A DNA stretch of 20,283 nt. Source: DAITQM01 sp036832975 (GTDB lineage Bacteria > Pseudomonadota > Gammaproteobacteria > Xanthomonadales > Wenzhouxiangellaceae). Made by a program: the position numbers and the translations under genes. Under the pieces are notes generated by a model, which was not told the DNA's origin, made no database searches, and saw only the letters and a program-made list of their open reading frames with translations. Positions 1 to 6,696 of this stretch are shown here, in pieces (within the stretch, counting starts at the first letter, position 1; each line of letters begins with the position of its first letter). The stretch is from contig DAITQM010000036.1 of assembly GCA_036832975.1 (NCBI GenBank), forward strand, positions 1 through 20,283, read 5' to 3'.

Positions 1-53
1 TCCAGTCATACCTCATAGTATAACCTATGTGGCTTTACTTATGCATGTATTAA

Positions 54-395
54 TATTTCGCTGACACAATCATCAAGGCACAGGAGATTGCCAGGGAAGA
101 AGTAGATTTTGTGCTGGCCAAGACACGATTCTATGCAGCATACGGCGACCAGTTGAATAGTCGGCAGGCCACGATGGTGTCTAGAGTGTTCGCTGAAGGT
201 CGAAAAGGCTTTGAAGGTGGAATAACGACAAAAAAATATGAAGCGATTACCAAATGTCCCAATCGAACAGCCAGTCGTGACCTTTCTGACCTGGTTGCCA
301 AGGGAATTATCACCCCGCTACCGGGTGGTGGGAGAACGACGCGCTATGAGTTGACGACTGTTAAACCGGCTCAGTCTGGTCTGACGAGGAAATGA
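54..395 (+). pseudogene. Fic-family protein, C-terminal remnant
   Basis: This frame is open from base 54, just after an in-frame TAA at 51-53, to a TGA at 393-395. The first usable start codon is a GTG at 111, but recognisable sequence already begins upstream of it (ADTIIKAQEIAREEVDFVLAK), so the GTG is probably not a true start. The protein matches the C-terminal part of Fic proteins of the DUF4172-containing type. It has a helical stretch (VLAKTRFYAAYGDQLNSRQ) followed by a winged-helix-like tail with TASRDLSDLVAKGII and the end GGGRTTRYEL. The catalytic HPFxxGNGR motif and the whole Fic core are absent, so AMPylation activity is not expected. DNA before base 54 shows no continuation in any frame I read, which points to 5' truncation by deletion or insertion. 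A small free-standing HTH-like protein made from the GTG is possible but less likely. Confidence 0.7.
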
Positions 396-661
396 TTCTC
401 TCCGCTATGGACCGAGCGATTTTGCGATGGGCGCGCGCCAGGCGGTCGAGTTTTTTGGTGGTCTGGGTTGTTCGATCCAAACCTGGCTTGTTTTGCCTTG
501 CTGTCGCGGATAAAATTACCGGCAACATTGAATAGTTGCTGGTATAAATATCCAACATGTTTGAGGGTGGAACAGAAAAGGTTCACATTTTTTAACACAA
601 TAGTACTAAGGACTATTGCAAAAATATTTGAACTGTCGGACGCAGCGCTCGAATCGAAAAC
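396..661. other. Non-coding stretch, lower GC, no gene recognised
   Basis: About 265 bases between the Fic remnant and the first repeat element hold no reading frame that I recognise. Short open frames on both strands give peptides of biased composition with no motif. The stretch contains AT-rich patches, for example around 540-600, unlike the rest of the window. A short perfect inverted repeat, CAATAGT / ACTATTG with a 7-base loop, lies at 598-618. No T-run follows it on either strand, so it is not a clear terminator. Confidence 0.5.
598..618. repeat. Short inverted repeat (7-bp stem)
   Basis: CAATAGT (598-604) and ACTATTG (612-618) are perfect inverted copies separated by 7 bases. It could form a weak hairpin or be a protein-binding site. 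There is no adjacent T-tract and no known element to tie it to. Confidence 0.4.
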
Positions 662-875
662 ACCCCCTCCCCAACCCTCCCCCGCCAGCGGGGGAGGGGG
701 AAAAGAGGCGATACCTCGCAAGCGGGGGGGGGAGAGGCGATCCCTCGCAAGCAAGGGAGTCTAATTTTTACCCCCGCTGGTGGGTGCAGTCTCATTTTTC
801 CTCCTCCCCGCTGGCGGGAGAATGAGGTCTAATTTTTACCCTCCCCCGCTGGCGGGGGAGGGGTAGGGAGGGGGT
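662..875. repeat. GC-rich palindromic repeat element, copy 1
   Basis: A 214-bp block is bounded by inverted ends of about 37 bp at 662-699 and 839-875, which match after reverse complementation except for about two positions. Each end holds a hairpin of 11-bp arms with a 2-base loop (675-685/688-698 and 839-849/852-862) whose arms read CCCTCCCCCGC / GCGGGGGAGGG. The interior is made of decayed units. Two copies beginning GAGGCGAT lie at 705 and 734 (period 29). Three units begin near 759, 789 and 827 with GTCTAATTTTTACC or GTCTCATTTTTCC, each followed by a C-rich/G-rich palindrome around CGCTGG. The element fills the gap between the 3' ends of the Fic remnant and the minus-strand hydrolase gene. 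It resembles REP- or MITE-like intergenic repeats and probably has no coding role. Confidence 0.8.
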
Positions 876-907
876 AGGTGGCTGGAGTCAGACATCATTG
901 CTGGATG

Positions 908-1873
908 TCATTCCCGGGCCGGACGTTTGCTGCGCCGTTCGGCGCTCCGGGTCTGGCGTTCGGCGCGATGTTTTTCGATGCTGCGGTAGGCGAAGGTGAC
1001 CATGGATTCGGGTTTGATGAAGCCTTGGCCCCATTTTTCGTCGTAGGCGGCGGTCGGTTTGGCGGCGATGGTTTCTTCCAGGGTTTTGCCGCCGGCAACG
1101 AACGGCCGTACCGCATCGCGGACACCGATCAGCATGGCGTGGTAGTCGGCGAGTTCGGCGCGGCCGGCGAGCGGGCCGTGGCCGGGGATGATTTTGGTTT
1201 CGTCGTTGCATTCACCGATGAGCATGCCGCTGGCCATGATCATGCCGTGCAGCGAACCGCCGCTGTCGAGGTCGATGAACGGGTACATCCCGTTGAAAAA
1301 CGTGTCGCCAAAGTGATAAACGTTGCTGTTGACAAAATGGATGATTGCATCGCCGTCGGTGTGAGCATGCGCCACGTGGATGATCCGCGCTTCGTCGCCG
1401 TTGAGGTGCAGCGACAGTTCATCGTTAAAAGTGACCACCGGCAGGGCGATCGGTGGGGCGGCTTTGACTTCCGTTTTGAAAAATTCGAGGACTTGATCGG
1501 CGGCCATCCGGTGGCGGACGTTGTCATGGGCGATGATCACGCTGCCGCCCTGGCCGAAGTTTTCGTTGCCGCCGGTGTGATCGCCGTGCCAGTGGGTGTT
1601 GATCACGAAGCGGACCGGCTGCGTCGAGATTTTGCCGAGCGCGGCGCGGATCTTGTCGCTGAGCGGGGCGTACTGATCGTCGATAATGAACACGCCGTCG
1701 GCGCCGGCTGAAACGCCGATGTTGCCGCCCCGTCCTTGCAGCATGTACAGCGTGTCGGTCAGTTGGGTCGTGGTGATTTCGACAGTGGAAAAATCCTGGC
1801 CTTGAGCCTGGGCGAGCGGGCCGGCGGCGATGCCGAGCAGGCCGGCGATGAGCGGCAGTGAGCGGTGGTTCAT
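908..1873 (-). CDS. Secreted MBL-fold metallo-hydrolase
   Basis: This 321-residue protein begins with a signal-peptide-like segment (residues 1-24, hydrophobic core then AQAQG), so it probably acts in the periplasm. The metallo-beta-lactamase fold is shown by HWHGDHTGG (H94, H96, D98, H99), HAHTDGD (third zinc His probably H171), FGD (D190) and PGHGP (H232), a full set of binuclear zinc ligands. The C-terminal ~20 residues are strongly basic and look disordered. GGAG nine bases before the ATG supports this start. The gene begins 4 bases after the ccmI stop, so it should be transcribed at the end of the ccm operon. The substrate cannot be read from sequence: relatives include beta-lactamases, thioesterases and hydrolases near cytochrome or sulfur oxidation genes. 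A role in cytochrome maturation is only a contextual guess. Confidence 0.88.
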   Translation of the reverse strand: MNHRSLPLIAGLLGIAAGPLAQAQGQDFSTVEITTTQLTDTLYMLQGRGGNIGVSAGADGVFIIDDQYAPLSDKIRAALGKISTQPVRFVINTHWHGDHTGGNENFGQGGSVIIAHDNVRHRMAADQVLEFFKTEVKAAPPIALPVVTFNDELSLHLNGDEARIIHVAHAHTDGDAIIHFVNSNVYHFGDTFFNGMYPFIDLDSGGSLHGMIMASGMLIGECNDETKIIPGHGPLAGRAELADYHAMLIGVRDAVRPFVAGGKTLEETIAAKPTAAYDEKWGQGFIKPESMVTFAYRSIEKHRAERQTRSAERRSKRPARE

Positions 1874-1877
1874 CGAG

Positions 1878-3059
1878 CTATTCTCCGGAAGGGTAGCGGT
1901 GGTCGATGGTCAATTCTATCGTTTCGGCGCCGGCGCCGGTCGCGAGCACGGGGCCGTAGCCTTCGAGGTCGCCGGCCTGGGGCAGGGCCTCGCCGCTCGC
2001 CGACCAGCGGGCTCCGATTTTGAACGTCGCGGCGGACGACAAGTTCCGGCCGGGCAGCATTGCGTCTTCGTCGCTGAGCGTCACGTCGAGCGGGAACGGG
2101 CCGGGGGCGACGCGCTTGCCGGCGTAGGGCGGCCCGCCTTCCGGCGGCCGGGCGAAAACGAACAGGACACCGCCGTCGGGGGCCGCGGAGGCAAGCGCGG
2201 GATCGAGAGCGATACGAAGACGTAACACGGTCGGCCGGCCGGTTTCCGGGGGGCGTTCGACGGCCGGGGCGGTGGCGGCCAGTGGGGTGTCGTCGTTTTG
2301 CGCGGCCCGTGCCTGGGCGATCTGGGCATCGAGAGCGGCGGCGACTTCGCTGCCGTCGGTCAGCCGCGCCCGCAGGCGTTGCCAGTGTTCGATCGCTGTG
2401 GCGTATTCGGCGCGCTGCGCGGCGTCGAGTCCGGCGAGCCACAGACCTTTTTGGTTCTCGGGATCAGCGGCGAGCGCCTGGGCGAGCAGTTCGCGCGCCA
2501 CGGGCGGCAATTCAGGCTGGCCGCCGGCGAAGAGCATCGCTTCGACGGTTTCAACCTGCAAGCCGGGATCATCGGGAGCGATCCGGCGGGCGGTTTGCAG
2601 GGCATCCAGCGCTTCGTCATATTGCCCCAGCGTCTTCAGAGTACGACCGAGCAAAGCCCAGCCGGCGGCGTCGTCGGGGACCGCCGCCAGGCGGTCACGC
2701 AACGATTGCACCGCCTGGCTGATATCGCCGGGCGTCGCCTCGCCGGGTTGCGGATTGTGGACAGTGCGCGCCGCTTCGGGGGCGAGCGCCTCGGGCCGGC
2801 CGATTGCGCCGTACAAAGCGACCGCGGCGAGCGGCAGCAACACGCCGATCGTGATGGCCAGCAACGGGCGGCGGGTGTCGGCGGGCGCCGCGGCGAGCTG
2901 GCGTCGGTATTCAGCGTCGTTCAGTATCCCGGCGCTCCGGGCGCGGTCGAGCGCCCGCCGCTTGCGGCGGCGAGGATCTCTGAGCAGCGGTCCGGCGATC
3001 AGGAGCACGGCGGCGAACAGGATCGCCGCCGCCGCGGCGATGAAGGTCAGATCAATCAT
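1878..3059 (-). CDS. ccmI: Cytochrome c maturation protein CcmI
   Basis: CcmI holds apocytochrome c and presents it to the CcmF/H heme ligase at the outer face of the inner membrane. The 393-residue protein has a first membrane segment at about residues 5-27, a basic cytoplasmic loop (RRRKRRALDRAR) and a second segment at about 64-85. A TPR-rich periplasmic part follows (about 110-230, with ALLGRTLKTLGQYDEALDAL), then a C-terminal domain typical of gammaproteobacterial CcmI (about 270-393). The DPRRRKRRALD / LNDAEYRRQL loop is where E. coli-type proteins have their conserved short helix. Its ATG lies inside the end of ccmH (8-base overlap), which implies translational coupling. It is full length for a CcmI that is separate from CcmH. 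Confidence 0.92.
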   Translation of the reverse strand: MIDLTFIAAAAAILFAAVLLIAGPLLRDPRRRKRRALDRARSAGILNDAEYRRQLAAAPADTRRPLLAITIGVLLPLAAVALYGAIGRPEALAPEAARTVHNPQPGEATPGDISQAVQSLRDRLAAVPDDAAGWALLGRTLKTLGQYDEALDALQTARRIAPDDPGLQVETVEAMLFAGGQPELPPVARELLAQALAADPENQKGLWLAGLDAAQRAEYATAIEHWQRLRARLTDGSEVAAALDAQIAQARAAQNDDTPLAATAPAVERPPETGRPTVLRLRIALDPALASAAPDGGVLFVFARPPEGGPPYAGKRVAPGPFPLDVTLSDEDAMLPGRNLSSAATFKIGARWSASGEALPQAGDLEGYGPVLATGAGAETIELTIDHRYPSGE

Positions 3060-3486
3060 CGTTCATCTCGTCAGCGGCCGCAGCGTCCGATAAAGACCCG
3101 GCGGCGGGCTGCCGGCGGCGGATCGCGCGGCCGACCAGCCACAGGCCGGCGGCGACGAACACCAGCGGCCCGAACCACAAAAGCCAAGTCGCAGGCTCGA
3201 CCGGCGGGCGGTACAGCACGAAGGTGCCGTAGCGGGCGACGAGATACGCCTTGATCTCGTCGTCGCTCAGCCCGCGGCGCATCAGATCCAGCACTTCGCG
3301 GCGCAGATCCTTGGCGAGAAAGGCATCGGAATCGAGCAGGTTTTGGTTCTGGCAGACCAGACAGCGCAGTTCGGCGCTCAATGCCTGGTTGCGTTCGGCC
3401 TCGGCTGCGTCGCGGAAATCGAGCGGTTCGATCGCCGCGCCATCGAGTGCCCAGATGAAACAGAGGCAAGCGGCGAGGCGTTTCAC
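3052..3486 (-). CDS. ccmH: Cytochrome c maturation protein CcmH (CycL-type)
   Basis: This membrane-anchored thiol-disulfide protein reduces apocytochrome c cysteines and forms part of the heme ligation complex. The 144-residue protein has an N-terminal signal sequence (about 1-18), the family signature RCLVCQNQNL with the redox pair C42/C45, a helical bundle, and one C-terminal membrane segment (about 101-122, WLLWFGPLVFVAAGLWLVG). The start is GTG, overlapping the ccmG stop as GTGA, which fixes it. The length matches short CcmH proteins that lack the fused CcmI part. CcmI is encoded immediately downstream. Confidence 0.95.
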   Translation of the reverse strand: MKRLAACLCFIWALDGAAIEPLDFRDAAEAERNQALSAELRCLVCQNQNLLDSDAFLAKDLRREVLDLMRRGLSDDEIKAYLVARYGTFVLYRPPVEPATWLLWFGPLVFVAAGLWLVGRAIRRRQPAAGSLSDAAAADEMNDD

Positions 3487-4022
3487 TGCTCATCCTCCCG
3501 GTTCAATTGTTCGAGCAAGGGCTTGATCGTTCCTTGCCAGTCCGTCTCGCTCATCGGCCCGATCTGCTTGTAACGGACGATGCCGCGGCGATCGACGACG
3601 AACGTCTCGGGCGCGCCGTAAACGCCGAGATCGATCGCCACTTTGCCGGGCAGATCGGTGAAACTGAAAGCGTATGGGTCGCCGTAGCGTTGCAGCCAGC
3701 GCGCCGCGTCGTCCGGGTCGTCTTTGTAATTGAAACCGTAAACCGGGACCAGGCTGCTTTTGGCGATGCGGTCGACCAGCGGGTGTTCCACCCGGCAGCC
3801 TGGGCACCAACTGCCCCACACGTTGAGCAGGTACGGCCCCGCGAGTTCGCCGCTGGCGGCCGTGCGTCCCGGCTGATTGAGCACAGGTAGACTAAACTGT
3901 GGCAACGGTTTGCCGACCAGCGGCGAGGGGATGATTTCCTTGTACGGCGCGTTGTACAGGCCGGCGACGAGCAACGCCGCCAGGGCGAAAAAGATCAGCA
4001 CCGGCAGCAGGCGGCGGATCAT
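3483..4022 (-). CDS. ccmG: Thiol:disulfide interchange protein CcmG/DsbE
   Basis: CcmG is a periplasmic thioredoxin-like reductant that keeps apocytochrome c (or CcmH) cysteines reduced before heme attachment. The 179-residue protein has an N-terminal membrane anchor (about 5-23), the Ccm-specific NAPYKEIPSPL-like linker, the active site WCPGC (C73/C76) and the cis-proline region GVYGAPETF (about 133-141). The frame stays open upstream to 4196, but those residues overlap ccmF and are Arg/Pro-rich without homology. The ATG at 4022 overlaps the ccmF stop as ATGA and starts directly before the membrane anchor, so it is preferred. Confidence 0.95.
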   Translation of the reverse strand: MIRRLLPVLIFFALAALLVAGLYNAPYKEIIPSPLVGKPLPQFSLPVLNQPGRTAASGELAGPYLLNVWGSWCPGCRVEHPLVDRIAKSSLVPVYGFNYKDDPDDAARWLQRYGDPYAFSFTDLPGKVAIDLGVYGAPETFVVDRRGIVRYKQIGPMSETDWQGTIKPLLEQLNREDEQ

Positions 4023-5989
4023 GACGCGGCGGGCAGGGCGCCGCCGGGGAGCGGGGCCGGTTGCGGTGCGGCCGTCGCGGCCAGCGGCTGGCGCAGGCGG
4101 CGGTCGGCGGCGGCGAAAAAGCCGCCGGCGAGGATGAAGATCGCGCCGAACCAGATCCAGCGGATAAATGGTTTGTAATAGATGCGAACGCTCCACGTTC
4201 CCTGATCGTCGAGCGCTTCGCCGAGCGCGAGGTAAAGGTCGCGTGTCACACCCCAGTCGATCGCCGCTTCGGTCATCACCTGACCCGATGCCGTATAACG
4301 CCGTTTCTGCGGTTCGAGCACGGCGACTTCACGCGCCCCGTGGCGTATCGTGAAATGCCCTTGCCGGGCTTCAAAATTGGGCCCTTGAACCGTGGTCATC
4401 GCGGTGAAGGCAAAAGTGTATCCAGCCACCTCGACCTGCTCGCCCGGCGCCAAACGCACGTCGCGTTCGATCCCGCCGCTCTCGACCATGCTGACGCCGA
4501 TGACGAACACTCCGACGCCGAAATGGGCGAGTCCCATGCCCAGCACGCCGCCCGTGAAGCGGCCGCCGGCGCGCCACCGCCGAACGAGATAGGCCACCGT
4601 ACCTAACATGAGCCAGAGCCCGCCGAGCATGCCGAACCAGGCGCGCGGCGCGTCGCCGGCCAGCAGCCAGGCGGCGATCAGGCCGATGGCCAGCGCCGTG
4701 ATGAGGACCGGGCGCAGCGCCGGCCACAACCGCGAGAGGCGATCGGCCCGCCACCGGCTATACGGTCCGGCGACGATCAGCAACACGACCGGGGTGATCA
4801 ACAACGTGAATAAGGTGCCGAAGTACGGCGGTCCGACCGAGATTTTACCGAGCCCGAAGGCATCGGCGACCAGCGGATACAGCGTGCCGAGCAGCACCAT
4901 GCCGAGCGCCGCGGCGAAAAAGACGTTGTTCAGCATCAACAGAGTTTCGCGCGACAGCCAGGCGAAACCCTCGCCGGCTTCGAGGTGCGGCGCGCGCAGG
5001 GCATAGAGCGTCAGCGCCCCGCCGCTGACCAGGCCGAGAAAGGCGAGGATGAAAATGCCGCGTGACGGATCGCTGGCGAAGGCGTGTACCGACGTCAGCA
5101 CGCCGGAGCGCACGAGGAAAGTCCCGAGCAGGCTCAGCGAGAAGGCGATGATCGACAACAGCAGCGTCCAGTTGATGAACGCGCCGCGCTTTTCGGTGAC
5201 CATCTGCGAGTGGAGCAGCGCGACGCCGGCGAGCCACGGCATGAACGAGGCGTTTTCGACCGGATCCCAGAACCACCAGCCGCCCCAGCCCAGTTCGTAA
5301 TAGGCCCACCAACTGCCGAGCGCGATGCCGCCGGTCAGAAAGGCCCAGGCGGTCAGGGTCCACGGCCGCGCCCAGCGCACCCAGGCGCGATCGACGCGGC
5401 CTTCGAGCAGCGCGGCAACGGCGAAACCGAAGGCCGCCGAGAAGCCGACGTAGCCGATGTACAGAATCGGCGGGTGGATGATCAGCCCCGGATCCTGGAG
5501 CAGCGGGTTCAGGTCGGCGCCGTCCGCCGCCGCCGGCAACAGGCGTTCAAACGGATTGGATGTCAATAGCAAAAAGAGCAGAAAACCGCTGGCGATCAGT
5601 CCCATCACGGCCAGCACGCGGGCCCTGAATGGCGCCGGCAGGTGGCCGCTGAAACGGACCAGGGCCATCGTCCAGCCGGCGTGGATCAGGACCCACAGCA
5701 GAAGCGAACCTTCGTGCCCGCCCCACACCGCCGACAAGCGATAACCGAGCGGCAGCAGCGAATTGCTCTGCCGGGCGACATAGAGCAGCGAGAAATCGTG
5801 GTTGACGAAAGCCGCGGCGAGCAGCACGAAGGCGAGCAGCGTAAAAAGCAGCAAGCCGGCGGCGGCCCGATCGGCCACGCCCATCAGTACCGTATCGTGC
5901 CGCCAGGCGCCGGCCGCCGGCAGAATCATCAACGCCAGCGCCATCGACAACGCCGCAATCAGGCTGAATTGGCCGAGTTCACCGATCAT
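4019..5989 (-). CDS. ccmF: Heme lyase / cytochrome c-type biogenesis protein CcmF
   Basis: CcmF is the large multi-pass subunit of the System I heme ligase, which transfers heme from holo-CcmE to apocytochrome c. The 656-residue protein is strongly hydrophobic throughout. It carries the heme-handling WWD region GWGGWWFWDPVENASFMPWL at residues 235-254, and candidate heme-ligand histidines in the IHPP (H173) and LLHSQ (H260) segments. A periplasmic loop near residues 525-620 (REVAVLEPQKRRY) is typical of the family. The frame extends upstream to 6082 inside ccmE. I chose the ATG at 5989 because MIGELGQFSLIAAL is where family members start, although no clear Shine-Dalgarno sequence precedes it. 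ccmE ends 34 bases upstream. Confidence 0.95.
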   Translation of the reverse strand: MIGELGQFSLIAALSMALALMILPAAGAWRHDTVLMGVADRAAAGLLLFTLLAFVLLAAAFVNHDFSLLYVARQSNSLLPLGYRLSAVWGGHEGSLLLWVLIHAGWTMALVRFSGHLPAPFRARVLAVMGLIASGFLLFLLLTSNPFERLLPAAADGADLNPLLQDPGLIIHPPILYIGYVGFSAAFGFAVAALLEGRVDRAWVRWARPWTLTAWAFLTGGIALGSWWAYYELGWGGWWFWDPVENASFMPWLAGVALLHSQMVTEKRGAFINWTLLLSIIAFSLSLLGTFLVRSGVLTSVHAFASDPSRGIFILAFLGLVSGGALTLYALRAPHLEAGEGFAWLSRETLLMLNNVFFAAALGMVLLGTLYPLVADAFGLGKISVGPPYFGTLFTLLITPVVLLIVAGPYSRWRADRLSRLWPALRPVLITALAIGLIAAWLLAGDAPRAWFGMLGGLWLMLGTVAYLVRRWRAGGRFTGGVLGMGLAHFGVGVFVIGVSMVESGGIERDVRLAPGEQVEVAGYTFAFTAMTTVQGPNFEARQGHFTIRHGAREVAVLEPQKRRYTASGQVMTEAAIDWGVTRDLYLALGEALDDQGTWSVRIYYKPFIRWIWFGAIFILAGGFFAAADRRLRQPLAATAAPQPAPLPGGALPAAS

Positions 5990-6023
5990 CGGAGGGCCGG
6001 GGAGGGTGGGAACAACAGGGATC

Positions 6024-6479
6024 TCATCCGCCGCCTTGTGGCGCGGGCATTGGATGGCCGGCTTTTTCCAGCGCTTCTGCAACTTCCGGCGGCATATAGT
6101 TTTCGTCGTGCTTGGCGAGCACGGTGTCGGCCGCCATCACGCCGTCGTCGCCGAGGGCGCCGTGGGCGATGACGCCCTGACCTTCACGGAACAGGTCGGG
6201 CAGAATGCCGTGGTAGCGGACGTTCATCGTCCGCGTCCGATCGGTGACCTGAAACTCGGCAGCCAAATCGTTACCCGAGCGCTTGAGACTGCCGGGCACG
6301 ACCAGACCGCCGAGCCGGAAGCGGACGCCGTTTTGAATGCCCTGTTCGACGACATCGCTCGGCGTATAGAAATAGAGCATGTTCTGGCGCAGAGCGCCGA
6401 GCGCCAGCCAGGTTGCGGCGCCGGTCCCGGCGACGATCAGCAGCACCGCGAGCAGGCGCCGGCGGCGGGTCGGGGTCAT
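6024..6479 (-). CDS. ccmE: Heme chaperone CcmE
   Basis: CcmE binds heme covalently in the periplasm and passes it to CcmF. The 151-residue protein has a short basic N-terminus, one membrane anchor (about 9-29), a beta-barrel OB-like domain containing RFRLGGLVVPGSL and FQVTD, and the heme-binding motif HDENY (H124, Y128) near the flexible, Pro/Gly-rich C-terminus. The start at 6479 overlaps the ccmD stop as ATGA. A longer frame reaching 6740 reads through ccmD out of frame and is not believed. It is the usual length for the family. Confidence 0.96.
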   Translation of the reverse strand: MTPTRRRRLLAVLLIVAGTGAATWLALGALRQNMLYFYTPSDVVEQGIQNGVRFRLGGLVVPGSLKRSGNDLAAEFQVTDRTRTMNVRYHGILPDLFREGQGVIAHGALGDDGVMAADTVLAKHDENYMPPEVAEALEKAGHPMPAPQGGG

Positions 6480-6631
6480 GAGCCGCTCCCGGCGGCGCGG
6501 CGGCGTTCGGCGTTTTCCACCTGCCGCCGGCGGAGGATCGGGGCGAGCGCCGTCCAGCCGAGTACCGCCAGCGTGATGCCATACGCCGACCAGATAAACA
6601 CGGCATGTTCGCCGAAAAGATTCATATTCAT
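6476..6631 (-). CDS. ccmD: Heme exporter protein CcmD (small membrane protein)
   Basis: Translating the minus strand from the ATG at 6631 gives 51 residues: MNMNLFGEHAVFIWSAYGIT, then a continuous hydrophobic segment to about residue 32, then a basic tail (ILRRRQVENAERRRAAG). The length, the single membrane span with aromatic WxxYG near its start, the charged tail and the position right before ccmE (4-base overlap) all fit CcmD, which helps release holo-CcmE from the CcmABC complex. A second in-frame ATG at 6625 is an alternative start. No Shine-Dalgarno sequence is evident. Oddly, ccmC, which normally precedes ccmD, is absent; a ybbP-like permease gene lies there instead. Confidence 0.88.
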   Translation of the reverse strand: MNMNLFGEHAVFIWSAYGITLAVLGWTALAPILRRRQVENAERRRAAGSGS

Positions 6632-6632
6632 G

Positions 6633-6680
6633 ATTGGAAATTTTACCGGATTCGGGCGCCCCGTATCTGACCTGGATCAG
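6633..6680 (-). promoter_or_regulatory. Candidate FNR/CRP-family-activated promoter of ccmD operon
   Basis: CTGACCTGGATCAG (6667-6680) has the 5-4-5 spacing of an FNR-type box (TTGAT-N4-ATCAA) with one deviating base at each outer end and one inside. On the minus strand a -10-like TAAAAT (6645-6640) follows. If it is used, transcription would start near 6633 and the box would be centred at about -40.5, close to the -41.5 of class II FNR activation. The start would lie two bases before the ccmD ATG, giving a nearly leaderless message. Activation of ccm genes by FNR is known in E. coli; its use here is inferred. Confidence 0.35.
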
Positions 6681-6696
6681 GTTATCGGCCCACCGT

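Noticed and set aside
468..825. Small open frames over the first repeat element (Pro/Gly-rich peptides)
   Set aside because: The peptides are direct translations of the C-rich/G-rich palindromes, a well-known source of spurious hypothetical proteins.
839..862. Rho-independent terminator for the hydrolase gene
   Set aside because: The hairpin is strong, but on the minus strand it is followed by an A-rich stretch rather than T residues, so the canonical form is not met.
705..863. Possible CRISPR-like array of short palindromic repeats
   Set aside because: Units differ in length and sequence, there are no uniform unique spacers, and the block is bounded by inverted ends like the other repeat elements; no cas genes are nearby.
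878..1711. Plus-strand open frame of 277 codons
   Set aside because: It lies opposite the MBL-fold hydrolase, whose zinc motifs prove the minus strand is coding; the plus-strand product is Phe/Gly/Ala-rich without motifs.
4023..4196. N-terminal extension of CcmG to an upstream ATG
   Set aside because: The extra residues are Arg/Pro-rich and overlap ccmF; the ATGA overlap at 4019-4022 and the membrane anchor right after it mark the real start.
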